Assembly (NCBI RefSeq): GCF_900112105.1
Contig: NZ_FOKV01000005.1
Span: forward strand, 184,907 to 248,906
Reading direction: 5' to 3'
Source of the DNA: Zunongwangia mangrovi
GTDB taxonomy: Bacteria > Bacteroidota > Bacteroidia > Flavobacteriales > Flavobacteriaceae
DNA: 64,000 bases
Shown here: positions 1 to 8,471 of the stretch, piece after piece
Position numbering within the stretch: the first letter of the stretch is position 1
How the letters are laid out: every line of letters begins with the position of its first letter
Program-made: the position numbers and the translations under genes
The notes under the pieces: model-generated
Databases searched by the model: none
What the model was told of the DNA's origin: nothing
What the model saw: the letters and a program-made list of their open reading frames with translations, nothing else

Positions 1-226
1 GCTGATTAACTGAAAGTTTTCCTAACTCACTAAGATTATTCTGCGTAGAAGCTAAAATTTGCTTGCTTAATTCTACGGCGGTTTCCTTTCGATTACCAGA
101 ACCTATTAAAATAGCGATCAATTCAGAATCACTTAAAGCAAGTTTCCCTTTTCTGAGTAATTTCTCGCGTGGCCTATCGTCTATCGCCCAATTTTTAATA
201 CTAAAACCTTGTGACTCCTCTCCCAT
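1..226 (-). CDS. radC: DNA repair protein RadC (JAB-domain family), N-terminal part only
   Basis: Minus-strand reading from an ATG at 226 gives about 75 residues before the window edge. The segment IKNWAIDDRPREKLLRKG followed by ALSDSELIAILIGSG is the conserved N-terminal helical region of RadC proteins (UPF0758), with the DRPREKLL and LSD.EL.AILIGSG blocks. The catalytic-like JAB/MPN metal-binding part would lie beyond the left edge. Despite the name, the repair role of RadC is doubtful; the family has a JAMM-like fold of unknown substrate. The ATG at 226 is chosen because homologous N-termini begin shortly before this block. A TTG-initiated extension of five residues is possible. It is transcribed in the same direction as mpl, about 50 bp behind it. 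Confidence 0.85.
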   Translation of the reverse strand, partial: MGEESQGFSIKNWAIDDRPREKLLRKGKLALSDSELIAILIGSGNRKETAVELSKQILASTQNNLSELGKLSVNQ

Positions 227-275
227 CCCGTTAAAATACAATAGATTAGAAAAGCAATAAAGATTTTAACCAATT

Positions 276-1628
276 TTATAATTCGGTTACGAGTTGCTCT
301 AGATCAATTCCACCGTAATTTCCGCTACTCATAAAAAGTAATACAGAATTATCGAAATTTGATGTTTTAAGATGTGTTTCTAATTCTGAAGTTTCTGTAA
401 TAATGCTTAGATCTTCGCGTTCAAAAGCAGATTTTATAGCTTCAGCAGAAATGGGTTCTAATTTTTTATGCGTAACCGCTTCAAAAGAATAAAATACAAT
501 GGCTTTATCTGCAGCATCTAGTGAATTTTCATATTCAGCAATAAAACTTTCATTTAAACTGCTGAATGTGTGCAGTTCTAAACATGCGATAACTTTTTTT
601 TCCTGAAATTGTTCCTTCACGGCTTTTACACTCGCCTTTACTTTAGACGGACTATGAGCAAAATCTTTAAAGGCAATAAAATCCCCAGATTCTTTAATTT
701 TCTGAAGTCTTTTTGAAGCTCCTTTGAATGTTGAAATGGCCTCGTAGAAATCTTCTTCATCTATTCCCATATGCTGGCAAACCCATTTTGCACCGGCAAG
801 ATTGCTAAGATTATGTTTCCCAAAAACTTCTAAAGGCATATCCCCTTCTGGAGTTACCAGAATGGTTTCACCATCCTCGATATAATATTCTGGCGTTTGG
901 TAAGGATGTTTTCTAATAGGATTTGCACTATTTTCAACGATATTTTTAAGTTCCGCATCCTCTTCATTATACACCAGGATTCCGCCATTCACGATCTTAT
1001 TTACAAAAATACTGAACTGCTCTACATAATTTTCGTAAGTAGGAAACACATTGATATGATCCCAGGCGATACCACTTAACAACGCAATATTAGGTTCGTA
1101 CAAATGAAATTTTGGCCTACGATCTATTGGAGAAGATAAATACTCATCACCTTCAATAACAATAAAGTCATTATCATCATTTAGTTGAATGGTATTTTCT
1201 AAGCCATCTAACTGCGCACCAACCAGATAATCTACATCTCGATCGTGATAATGCATCACATGTAAGATCATACTGGTGATTGTTGTTTTACCATGAGAAC
1301 CACCTATTACTACACGAGTTTTGGTTTTAGACTGTTCGAAAATAAACTCAGGATAAGAATAGATTTTTACGCCTAATTCCTGAGCTTTTAGTAATTCTGG
1401 ATTATCTTTTCTGGCATGCATCCCAAGAATAACCGCATCAAGATCCTTTGTGATTTTCTCTGGAAACCAACCAAATTCTGCAGGTAAGATTTCGCAGTTT
1501 TGAAGTGCAGTTTTTGAAGGCTCAAAAATAGCATCGTCACTTCCTGAAATTTTAAAACCTTTTTTATGAAGTGCTATGGCCAAAGCATGCATTGCGCTCC
1601 CTCCTATAGCTATAAAATGAATGTTCAT
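276..1628 (-). CDS. mpl: UDP-N-acetylmuramate:L-alanyl-gamma-D-glutamyl-meso-diaminopimelate ligase (Mpl)
   Basis: Mur-ligase family enzyme that joins recycled murein tripeptide to UDP-MurNAc in the cytosol, sparing de novo MurC-D-E steps. The N-terminus MNIHFIAIGGSAMHALA is the nucleotide-binding fold typical of MurC/Mpl, and GGSHGKTT (about residues 109-116 from the chosen start) is the ATP P-loop. The length of 450 residues fits Mpl. I start at the ATG at 1628; the longer reading would add MLKIDI, but the conserved fold begins at MNIHFIAIGG. A perfect Bacteroidota -7 box (TACATTTG on the minus strand, 1644-1651) lies just upstream and would be covered by the longer form. MurC cannot be fully excluded, but the GGSAMHALA and SHGKTT forms favour Mpl. 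anmK at 55 kb is a second wall-recycling gene. Confidence 0.85.
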   Translation of the reverse strand: MNIHFIAIGGSAMHALAIALHKKGFKISGSDDAIFEPSKTALQNCEILPAEFGWFPEKITKDLDAVILGMHARKDNPELLKAQELGVKIYSYPEFIFEQSKTKTRVVIGGSHGKTTITSMILHVMHYHDRDVDYLVGAQLDGLENTIQLNDDNDFIVIEGDEYLSSPIDRRPKFHLYEPNIALLSGIAWDHINVFPTYENYVEQFSIFVNKIVNGGILVYNEEDAELKNIVENSANPIRKHPYQTPEYYIEDGETILVTPEGDMPLEVFGKHNLSNLAGAKWVCQHMGIDEEDFYEAISTFKGASKRLQKIKESGDFIAFKDFAHSPSKVKASVKAVKEQFQEKKVIACLELHTFSSLNESFIAEYENSLDAADKAIVFYSFEAVTHKKLEPISAEAIKSAFEREDLSIITETSELETHLKTSNFDNSVLLFMSSGNYGGIDLEQLVTEL

Positions 1629-1643
1629 TATATCGATTTTCAG

Positions 1644-1651
1644 CAAATGTA
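1644..1651 (-). promoter_or_regulatory. -7 promoter box of mpl
   Basis: Minus-strand TACATTTG matches the Bacteroidota -7 consensus TAnnTTTG at all fixed positions and lies 16 bp before the mpl ATG, which implies a very short leader. No TTG is seen at the -33 distance, so only the -7 half is supported. Confidence 0.4.
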
Positions 1652-1682
1652 CTTATTGCTTTTATAATCGCGAAGCGAAGAC

Positions 1683-2561
1683 TTACATATCCTGAATATC
1701 TTCTTGAAGTTCTAAAGCAATTTCAGCTTTAGCATCATAGTCTAAAGACTTTGAAATATATTTTATTGCGGCTTTCTTATTTCCTCTTTTTTCTGAAAGT
1801 TGTGCTAATTTAAGATAAGCTTCTGCTGGTGTTTTTAGATCCAAGTAATTAAATCCTGAAATATATTTCTTCATTAGCCAATCAACCTCTGAAGCTGCAA
1901 CCTTATAACGAACAGCTTCCTGCGCCAATTCGAAGTACATGTAATTACGTAAAATAAGAGATGGTTTGGTTTGAGATTTCTCAATAGCTTTCTTTATCAT
2001 TTCTCCTGAAATCTCCTCTTTATCTTTATAGGCATAGATAGCAGCCATTGCAATGCGATAATCGAGTTCATTTAGTTCTTCCAACTTTTTTGTGTGCGCT
2101 AAGGATTTATCAAGGCCTCCACCTAGAACAGAAGGTAATTCCAGGTACAATTGCGCTAAAGCTCTGCGACTCTCTATATGCTCTGGATCTAAAGCAACAG
2201 CTTTTTCTAAATATTTCTTAATATCCGGAATAAGAAATGCTGCCTGAAACTTATTGATTTCCATAGCTTTCATCCCCATAGCTCCACCCATTTTGAAATT
2301 GTATAAAGCCGAGTTTGGATATAATTCTACAAGTTTTTCATAGTAGGATATGGCTTCGTCCCAGTGTTTTAAATGACTGTTTATGTCCCCTAAATACAAT
2401 ATACCAAGCTCGGAGTCACTATGATTTTCCTCTAAAATCTCTAGAGCCGCAGTAAAATTATTTTGCTCTAACTGAAATTCCATAGATTTTAGGTTTTCCT
2501 GACCGAAAATTGAAAAATTACATCCCAAAATAAAGAACAAAAAAAGCGCTTTTAGCTCCAA
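1683..2561 (-). CDS. secreted or lipid-anchored tetratricopeptide-repeat protein
   Basis: A 292-residue protein starting at TTG (2561). The start is accepted because it brings in a signal sequence, MELKALFLFFILGCNFSIFGQ; the next methionine would remove it. ILGC could be a poor lipobox (Leu at -2), while FGQ is the signal peptidase I context common in this group, so periplasmic versus lipoprotein is open. The rest is helical repeats, including HWDEAISYYEKLVELYPNSA, YLEKAVALDPEHIESRRALA and KKAAIKYISKSLDYDAKAE, which are recognisable TPR units. TPR proteins are scaffolds; no partner can be named from the sequence. It lies 54 bp upstream of mpl on the same strand and diverges from the adhesin cassette at 2766. 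I do not recognise a characterised homologue. Confidence 0.7.
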   Translation of the reverse strand: MELKALFLFFILGCNFSIFGQENLKSMEFQLEQNNFTAALEILEENHSDSELGILYLGDINSHLKHWDEAISYYEKLVELYPNSALYNFKMGGAMGMKAMEINKFQAAFLIPDIKKYLEKAVALDPEHIESRRALAQLYLELPSVLGGGLDKSLAHTKKLEELNELDYRIAMAAIYAYKDKEEISGEMIKKAIEKSQTKPSLILRNYMYFELAQEAVRYKVAASEVDWLMKKYISGFNYLDLKTPAEAYLKLAQLSEKRGNKKAAIKYISKSLDYDAKAEIALELQEDIQDM

Positions 2562-2765
2562 ACGTTAATTTTTTTAAGAAATTGACTACTATTTTTAAGA
2601 ATTATATCCAAATGATTTTAACACAAAATCCAGAATAAGGGGAAAAATACTAATTATTACCAAATACAGAAGGTTTTACAACGCAGATATTAAAAATTAT
2701 TATAATATTTGTGCTACAAACAATTTAAACTTTATTATTTATTATTCGAATTTAACACCTAGCCT

Positions 2766-5700
2766 ATGCAAAATTTTACTTTGAGGATTAGGGGAACTAA
2801 GTTGTTCCTTCTGTCCTTTGTACTATTTATGGGAGGTTTGTCGATGTATGGTCAAAGTGACTGCCCTACGCCGACAGGTACCCAAAACAATCAGACTTTC
2901 TGCTATCTGCAAACCGTTGATGCAATTGTAACTGATGGTACAACAATTTACCGATCGGAAGATGGTACAAACCCTGTTCCGGATAACGAACTTTTGGAGG
3001 ATGGATTTACCTATTATGTGGGTAACGCTGACGGAACTTGTACAACAAGACTTCCAGTTACTGTTACAGTAACTTCTTCTCCAGCCCCAGTAACTGGATA
3101 CGGAACTACTTTTTCTCCTGCTTTAGGATCTACTGCAGATTCTTATGATGTAGATGATTTAATCGCTACCCTTCAAGATGATAATCCAGGGGACAACCTT
3201 GTTGTTTTTGCAGGACAGTTTGATGAAACTCCTTTAGCAGGAAACACCGAATTAATTGCAGAAAACTCTTACTTTGTCGGAATCGACAATGGAGGCTGTC
3301 CATCTGAAAGATTAGCAATGCGTTACGATCCTATCGTTGCAGTTGCTCCTACCGGAGATGCTGCACAAACTTTTTGTGACGGTGCTACTGTTGCAGATTT
3401 AGTTGCTCAGGGAACAAGCGAAAATACAACAGCTATCCGTTGGTATAGTACAGAAACTTCAAACCCTAATTTGGGTGATGATGTTGTATTAGTGAATGGA
3501 GAAACTTACTATGCTACCCAGATTATCAACAATGTTGGTTCTGCTTTACCTCCAACAGAAAGTGAAGAGAGATTTGAAGTTACCGTTACCGTTATCCCTC
3601 CTGTAAATGCTGGTGATGACGCTAGTACTGAGGTATGCTCAAATGACGCTTCTCTAGATCTATTTACTCTTCTTTCTGGAGATGCCGATACAGATGGTAC
3701 ATTTACTCTAGACGGCGCTGATATTAATGGTCAATTTGATCCTGCAAACTATACTGCTGGAACATATACAATTACATACACTGTAGCAGATGATTGTACT
3801 ACAGATGATGCTACATTTACAATAACACTTACAGATCAACCAGAAGCTCCGGTTGTTGCAGACCAGGAGTTTTGTGAAACTGAAAATCCAACAGTTGCTG
3901 ACTTAGCAGTTGATTCTGGTGTTCTTATCTATGATGATGCTTCTTTAGCAACAGAACTTGATCCAACTACAGCTTTAGCTACTGGAACTTATTACGCAGT
4001 GGCTACTAATGGTCCTTGTGCTTCTGTTTCAACTGCATTTGAAGTTACAATTTCTGAGCAACCAGATGCGCCAGTTATCGCTGATATGGAATTTTGTGAA
4101 ACAGATAATGCTACTGTTGCAGATTTAGGAACAGATACTAACGTTTCTGTTTATGATGATGCTTCTTTAACAACAGAACTTGATCCAACCACAGCTTTAG
4201 CAACTGGAACTTACTATGCAGTGGCTACTAATGGTTCTTGTGTTTCTGATACAACTGAATTCGAAATTACAATTTCTGAACAACCAGATGCACCTGCAAT
4301 TACAGGAGCTGAATTCTGTGAAACAGATGATGCTACTGTTGCAGACTTAGGCTTAACAGATGTAATGATTTACGATGATGCTTCATTAACTACTGAACTT
4401 GATCCAACCACAGCTTTAGCAGAAGGCACTTATTATGCCGTTGCTACCAATGGGTCTTGTACTTCTGAAGCTACAGAATTTGAGGTAACTATTACTCCTG
4501 CTGTAGCAGCTGAAGCTGGTGATGATATGGCATTTGATGCTTGTATCAATGATACTGTAGATTTAACTGCATATTTAAGTGAAGATGCTTTAACAACTGG
4601 TGAATTTACCGGAACAGGCGTTACAGGTACTACTTTCACTGCTACTACTGCAGATACATATACCATAACTTACACGGTAGATGAAACAAACAGCTGTGTT
4701 ACCACAGGTTCTTCAGACACTGCTACTTTTACAATTACCGTAAATTCACCTGTAGACGCTGATGCTGGAGAAGATATGGATTTTGACATATGTGTTAATG
4801 AAACTGTAGATTTACTTTCGTACTTAGCAGATAGCACAAATGATTCTGGTGAGTTTACAGGTGACGGTGTTACCGGTTCTTCTTTCACTGCAACAGCTGC
4901 AGGAACTTATACGGTAACTTATACTGTAAATGATCAGGATAACTGTGTTACTCCAGGAACTTCAGATTCAACTATATTTACGATCATTGTTAATGAGCCA
5001 TCTGATGCTGAGGCTGGTGACGATATGGAAATCTCTGCTTGTGTAAACGAAACCATTATGCTTGCTGATTACCTAAGTGATGACGCTATTACTTCTGGTG
5101 AATTCACTGGAGATATGGTAACTGATGGGATGTTTACTGCTACAACTGCAGGAACTTATACTATTACCTATACTGTAGATGAAGATGATACTTGTGTGAA
5201 CGCAGGAACTTCAGATTCTGCTACTTTCACTGTTACAGTTAACGCTCCTACAGCTGCTGAAGCTGGTGACGATATGGCATTTGATGCATGTATCAATGAT
5301 ACAGTAGACCTAGCAGCTTACTTAAGTGCCGATGCTAATACAACTGGTGAATTCACTGGTGATGGTGTTACAGGTTCAACTTTCACTGCTACTACTGCAG
5401 GAAGTTATACAGTGACATATTCAGTTGATGATGAAGACTACTGTGTAACTACGGGAACTTCAGATTCTGCTACATTTACGATCACTGTTAATAATCCTAC
5501 TCCTGCTGATGCTGGTGAGGATATGGAAATTGATGCTTGTGTAAACGAAAATGTAGATCTTCTTTCTTACTTAGCAGATAGCACAAATGCTTCTGGTGAA
5601 TTTACAGGTGAAGGTGTTACAGGTTCAACTTTCACTGCTACTACTGCAGGAGATTACACAATTACTTATACGGTAGATGACCAGGACAACTGTGTTACTG

Positions 5701-7499
5701 CTGGAACTTCAGATTCTGCTACATTTACGATCACTGTAAATACGCCTTCTGATGCTGAGGCTGGGGACGATATGGAAATCTCTGCTTGTGTAAACGAAAC
5801 TATTATGCTTGCTGATTACCTAAGTGATGACGCTATTACTTCTGGTGAATTCACTGGAGATATGGTAACTGATGGGATGTTTACTGCTACAACTGCAGGA
5901 ACTTATACTATCACTTATACAATAGATGAAGACGATGCATGTGTTGCTGATGGTACTTCAGACACTGCTACTTTCACTGTCTCAGTTAACGCTCCTACAG
6001 CTGCTGAAGCTGGTGAAGATGATGAAATTTCAGCTTGTGTTAATGAAACTATCGACCTAAGTTCTTACTTAAGTGCTGATGCTAATACAACTGGTGAATT
6101 TACTGGTGATGGTGTTACAGGTACATCATTCACTTCTGCTACTGCAGGAACATATACAGTAACCTATTCAGTTGATGACGAAGATTACTGTGTAACTGCA
6201 GGAACTTCAGATTCAGCTACTTTTACAATCACTGTTAATGAGCCTTCTGAAGCTGAAGCTGGTGATGATGCTGCGTTTACTTTATGTGTAAATGAAAGCG
6301 TTGACCTATTTGAATACTTAAGTGACGACGCTATTACCTCTGGTGAATTTACTGGAGATATGGTTACAAATGGAATGTTCATGGCAACAACAGATGGCAC
6401 TTATACCATTACTTATTCTTTAGATGAAGATGATACTTGTGTTACTGCTGGAACATCAGATTCAGCTACCTTCACAATCACTGTAAACCCAGATGCTAAT
6501 GCTGGTGAAGATGTAACTGTTGCAGATGGTATTTGTGTTGCAGATACGACTGTGGATCTAAGTATGTACTTAAATGGTGCTGATGACAACGGTATTTTCT
6601 CTTTAGATGGAACTGATCTTGCAGATGCTAATTTCGATATTAGTACGGCTGGTGTATATGAATTCACTTATACGGTAACTAATGATTGTGGAACAGATTC
6701 TTCTACTCTAACAATTACTGTTAATGAAGTGCCTGATGCACCTGTTGTAACAGATGGCGATTTTTGTGCAATCGACGGCGCTACTTTCGCTGATCTTGAT
6801 ATCGCTGGAGATAACATTGGTTATTACTCAAGCGCAGATGCTAATCCAGATAATATGATCGAATCAACCGATGTTCTAACTTCAGGAACTTATTACGTGA
6901 CTCAAATGAGTGCTGCTGGTTGTGAATCTGAAACAGCTGCTATTACAGTGACTGTTAACGATCCAGGAACTCCAACAATCGATGCTAGTCAATTTGAAAT
7001 CTGTGAGTACGACGAAAGAACTGTCGCTTATTTAACTGATGGAATTACAAGTGGTGGAGATATCACATGGTACGATGCTGCTGAAGGTGGAAGTGCGATT
7101 AGTGAAAGCGCTCTATTGGTAGACGGCATGACATACTATGCCAGTGCGTACAATAGCACTACAGGTTGTGAGAGTGCTGTAAGATTAGCTTATACTGTAA
7201 ACTTTACAGACTGTACAATTAGATTCCAGGAAGGTATTTCACCTAATGGAGATGGTCTAAATGATACTTTCGACATCCAATATCTTGAAGATGAATATCC
7301 AAACTATGCGATAGAAATCTATAACAGATGGGGTAATATGGTTTACAAAGGAAATGCTAGTACTCCAAACTGGGATGGTACGCCAACTGAATCTTCTCTT
7401 GGAGATGATGTACTACCTGTGGGAGTATACTTCTACGTGATTGAATTTAATGACGGATCAACTCCTGCTAGACAAGGAAAAGTATACTTAAGCAGATAA
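2766..7499 (+). CDS. giant repeat-containing surface adhesin with T9SS (gliding-associated type) C-terminal domain
   Basis: A 1577-residue exported protein. Residues 1-30 form a signal peptide ending in MYGQ. Beta-sandwich, Ig-like repeats follow: three units of 74 residues (about 358-579), eight units of exactly 83 residues (from about 584), one diverged unit, and further related domains. Repeat units carry a Cys pair and many Asp/Thr residues, so the protein is very acidic. Residues about 1484-1577 (ISPNGDGLNDTF, IYNRWGNMVYKG, GVYFYVIEF, GKVYLSR) are the gliding-motility-associated C-terminal domain that targets proteins such as SprB to the type IX secretion system. It heads a cassette with a SprF/PorP-like gene 22 bp downstream and an OmpA-family gene, as for SprB-type adhesins. 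Likely role: cell-surface adhesion or gliding; the ligand is unknown. Confidence 0.85.
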   Translation: MQNFTLRIRGTKLFLLSFVLFMGGLSMYGQSDCPTPTGTQNNQTFCYLQTVDAIVTDGTTIYRSEDGTNPVPDNELLEDGFTYYVGNADGTCTTRLPVTVTVTSSPAPVTGYGTTFSPALGSTADSYDVDDLIATLQDDNPGDNLVVFAGQFDETPLAGNTELIAENSYFVGIDNGGCPSERLAMRYDPIVAVAPTGDAAQTFCDGATVADLVAQGTSENTTAIRWYSTETSNPNLGDDVVLVNGETYYATQIINNVGSALPPTESEERFEVTVTVIPPVNAGDDASTEVCSNDASLDLFTLLSGDADTDGTFTLDGADINGQFDPANYTAGTYTITYTVADDCTTDDATFTITLTDQPEAPVVADQEFCETENPTVADLAVDSGVLIYDDASLATELDPTTALATGTYYAVATNGPCASVSTAFEVTISEQPDAPVIADMEFCETDNATVADLGTDTNVSVYDDASLTTELDPTTALATGTYYAVATNGSCVSDTTEFEITISEQPDAPAITGAEFCETDDATVADLGLTDVMIYDDASLTTELDPTTALAEGTYYAVATNGSCTSEATEFEVTITPAVAAEAGDDMAFDACINDTVDLTAYLSEDALTTGEFTGTGVTGTTFTATTADTYTITYTVDETNSCVTTGSSDTATFTITVNSPVDADAGEDMDFDICVNETVDLLSYLADSTNDSGEFTGDGVTGSSFTATAAGTYTVTYTVNDQDNCVTPGTSDSTIFTIIVNEPSDAEAGDDMEISACVNETIMLADYLSDDAITSGEFTGDMVTDGMFTATTAGTYTITYTVDEDDTCVNAGTSDSATFTVTVNAPTAAEAGDDMAFDACINDTVDLAAYLSADANTTGEFTGDGVTGSTFTATTAGSYTVTYSVDDEDYCVTTGTSDSATFTITVNNPTPADAGEDMEIDACVNENVDLLSYLADSTNASGEFTGEGVTGSTFTATTAGDYTITYTVDDQDNCVTAGTSDSATFTITVNTPSDAEAGDDMEISACVNETIMLADYLSDDAITSGEFTGDMVTDGMFTATTAGTYTITYTIDEDDACVADGTSDTATFTVSVNAPTAAEAGEDDEISACVNETIDLSSYLSADANTTGEFTGDGVTGTSFTSATAGTYTVTYSVDDEDYCVTAGTSDSATFTITVNEPSEAEAGDDAAFTLCVNESVDLFEYLSDDAITSGEFTGDMVTNGMFMATTDGTYTITYSLDEDDTCVTAGTSDSATFTITVNPDANAGEDVTVADGICVADTTVDLSMYLNGADDNGIFSLDGTDLADANFDISTAGVYEFTYTVTNDCGTDSSTLTITVNEVPDAPVVTDGDFCAIDGATFADLDIAGDNIGYYSSADANPDNMIESTDVLTSGTYYVTQMSAAGCESETAAITVTVNDPGTPTIDASQFEICEYDERTVAYLTDGITSGGDITWYDAAEGGSAISESALLVDGMTYYASAYNSTTGCESAVRLAYTVNFTDCTIRFQEGISPNGDGLNDTFDIQYLEDEYPNYAIEIYNRWGNMVYKGNASTPNWDGTPTESSLGDDVLPVGVYFYVIEFNDGSTPARQGKVYLSR
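3837..4502 (+). repeat. three tandem 222-bp (74-residue) repeats inside the adhesin gene
   Basis: Units start at 3837, 4059 and 4281 (each at a Gln codon, QPxAP). All share FCET, TVADL, YDDASL, ELDPTTALA and GTYYAVATNG. Spacing is exactly 222 bp. They encode an Ig-like module different from the downstream 83-residue array. Confidence 0.9.
4515..6506 (+). repeat. eight tandem 249-bp (83-residue) repeats with a three-unit higher-order pattern
   Basis: The Ala codon of the AGDD/AGED motif falls at 4515, 4764, 5013, 5262, 5511, 5760, 6009 and 6258, a perfect 249-bp period with no indels. A ninth, diverged unit begins at 6501, 243 bp on. Subtypes run A-B-C-A-B-C-A-C: A has TTGEF, B has YLADSTN, C has YLSDDAITSGEFTGDMV. 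Units 3 and 6 are nearly identical at the nucleotide level over about 165 bp. Confidence 0.92.
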
Positions 7500-7521
7500 T
7501 CAGGATAAACACTAGAAAGAA

Positions 7522-8460
7522 ATGAAAAATACAATCACAAAATATCTAATATTTATAGGCATTATCCTTTTTTCTGTAAAAGGTATGTCTCAACAAGATC
7601 CAGTGTTCACACAATACATGTATAACATGAGCGTGGTGAACCCTGCATATGCCACAGATGATCCCGGGATGTTAAATCTTGGGGGTATCTATAGAGCTCA
7701 GTGGGTAAATGTTGACGGTGCACCTCGCACCGCCAACTTCTTCGCTCACACTCCTATTAGCGAAAGAATCGAACTTGGTTTAACCGTAGTTCATGACGAA
7801 GTGGGAGATTGGGTAAAAGAAAATAATATTACTGCAGATTTCGCTTATGTTTTACCATTAAGCCAAAACAGCAAATTATCTTTTGGTGCCAAAGCTGGGG
7901 TTACAACTTTCGATTCTAACACAAACGGAATCGTTCTTAATAATCCATTAGACCCGGCATTCCAAAATTATAGTGAAGCATTTCCTGTATTTGGTGTTGG
8001 TGCATTCTGGTTTAGTGAGAACTATTACTTAGGTGTTTCTGCTCCTAACCTATTTACCTCTACTCACCTTGAAAATTCTCAAGGAATCCAGGGGATTGGT
8101 GAAGAAGCAATTCACTACTACATTACTGGGGGATACGTTTTCGATCTTAGCCAAAATGTGAAGTTAAAACCTGCATTTATGGCTAGAGGAGTTAAAGACT
8201 CTCCAATATCTGTAGATGTAACTGCAAATGTTCTTTTATACAATCGCTTAGAAGCTGGTCTTGGATATAGATTCGACGAATCTGTAACAGGATTAGTGAA
8301 CTTTAAGATCACTCCTCAACTTCGTGTAGGATATGCTTACGATTATACTACTACGAATTTTGGGAACTACAACGACGGTACTCATGAGATCATGGTATTG
8401 TTCGATATAGATTTATTCGGTTTAAACAAAGGATACGACAAGTCTCCTAGATTCTTCTAA
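7522..8460 (+). CDS. PorP/SprF family type IX secretion outer-membrane protein
   Basis: A 312-residue outer-membrane beta-barrel protein of the PorP/SprF family. The signal peptide ends at GMSQ, and the mature start QDPVFTQYMYNMSVVNPAYA is the diagnostic family motif. The remainder alternates short hydrophobic beta strands and ends in an aromatic residue pair (RFF), typical of barrels. SprF is needed for surface localisation of the adhesin SprB in Flavobacterium johnsoniae, and PorP-like copies commonly sit next to the adhesin they serve. The gene follows the giant adhesin by 22 bp and precedes the OmpA-family gene by 11 bp, so the three are almost certainly one transcript and this copy most likely serves that adhesin. 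Confidence 0.88.
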   Translation: MKNTITKYLIFIGIILFSVKGMSQQDPVFTQYMYNMSVVNPAYATDDPGMLNLGGIYRAQWVNVDGAPRTANFFAHTPISERIELGLTVVHDEVGDWVKENNITADFAYVLPLSQNSKLSFGAKAGVTTFDSNTNGIVLNNPLDPAFQNYSEAFPVFGVGAFWFSENYYLGVSAPNLFTSTHLENSQGIQGIGEEAIHYYITGGYVFDLSQNVKLKPAFMARGVKDSPISVDVTANVLLYNRLEAGLGYRFDESVTGLVNFKITPQLRVGYAYDYTTTNFGNYNDGTHEIMVLFDIDLFGLNKGYDKSPRFF

Positions 8461-8471
8461 AAAAGATTAAT

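Noticed and set aside
63..260. 65-codon plus-strand frame at the left edge
   Set aside because: It is antisense to the clear RadC N-terminus on the minus strand.
4515..6506. CRISPR-like array
   Set aside because: The period is 249 bp, the whole unit repeats and codes for protein in frame; there are no short direct repeats with unique spacers and no cas genes.
4433..6667. Five minus-strand open frames inside the adhesin gene
   Set aside because: They are antisense shadows of the repeat-coding sequence, repeat with the same 249-bp spacing, and have Val/Ser-rich compositions with no start signals.
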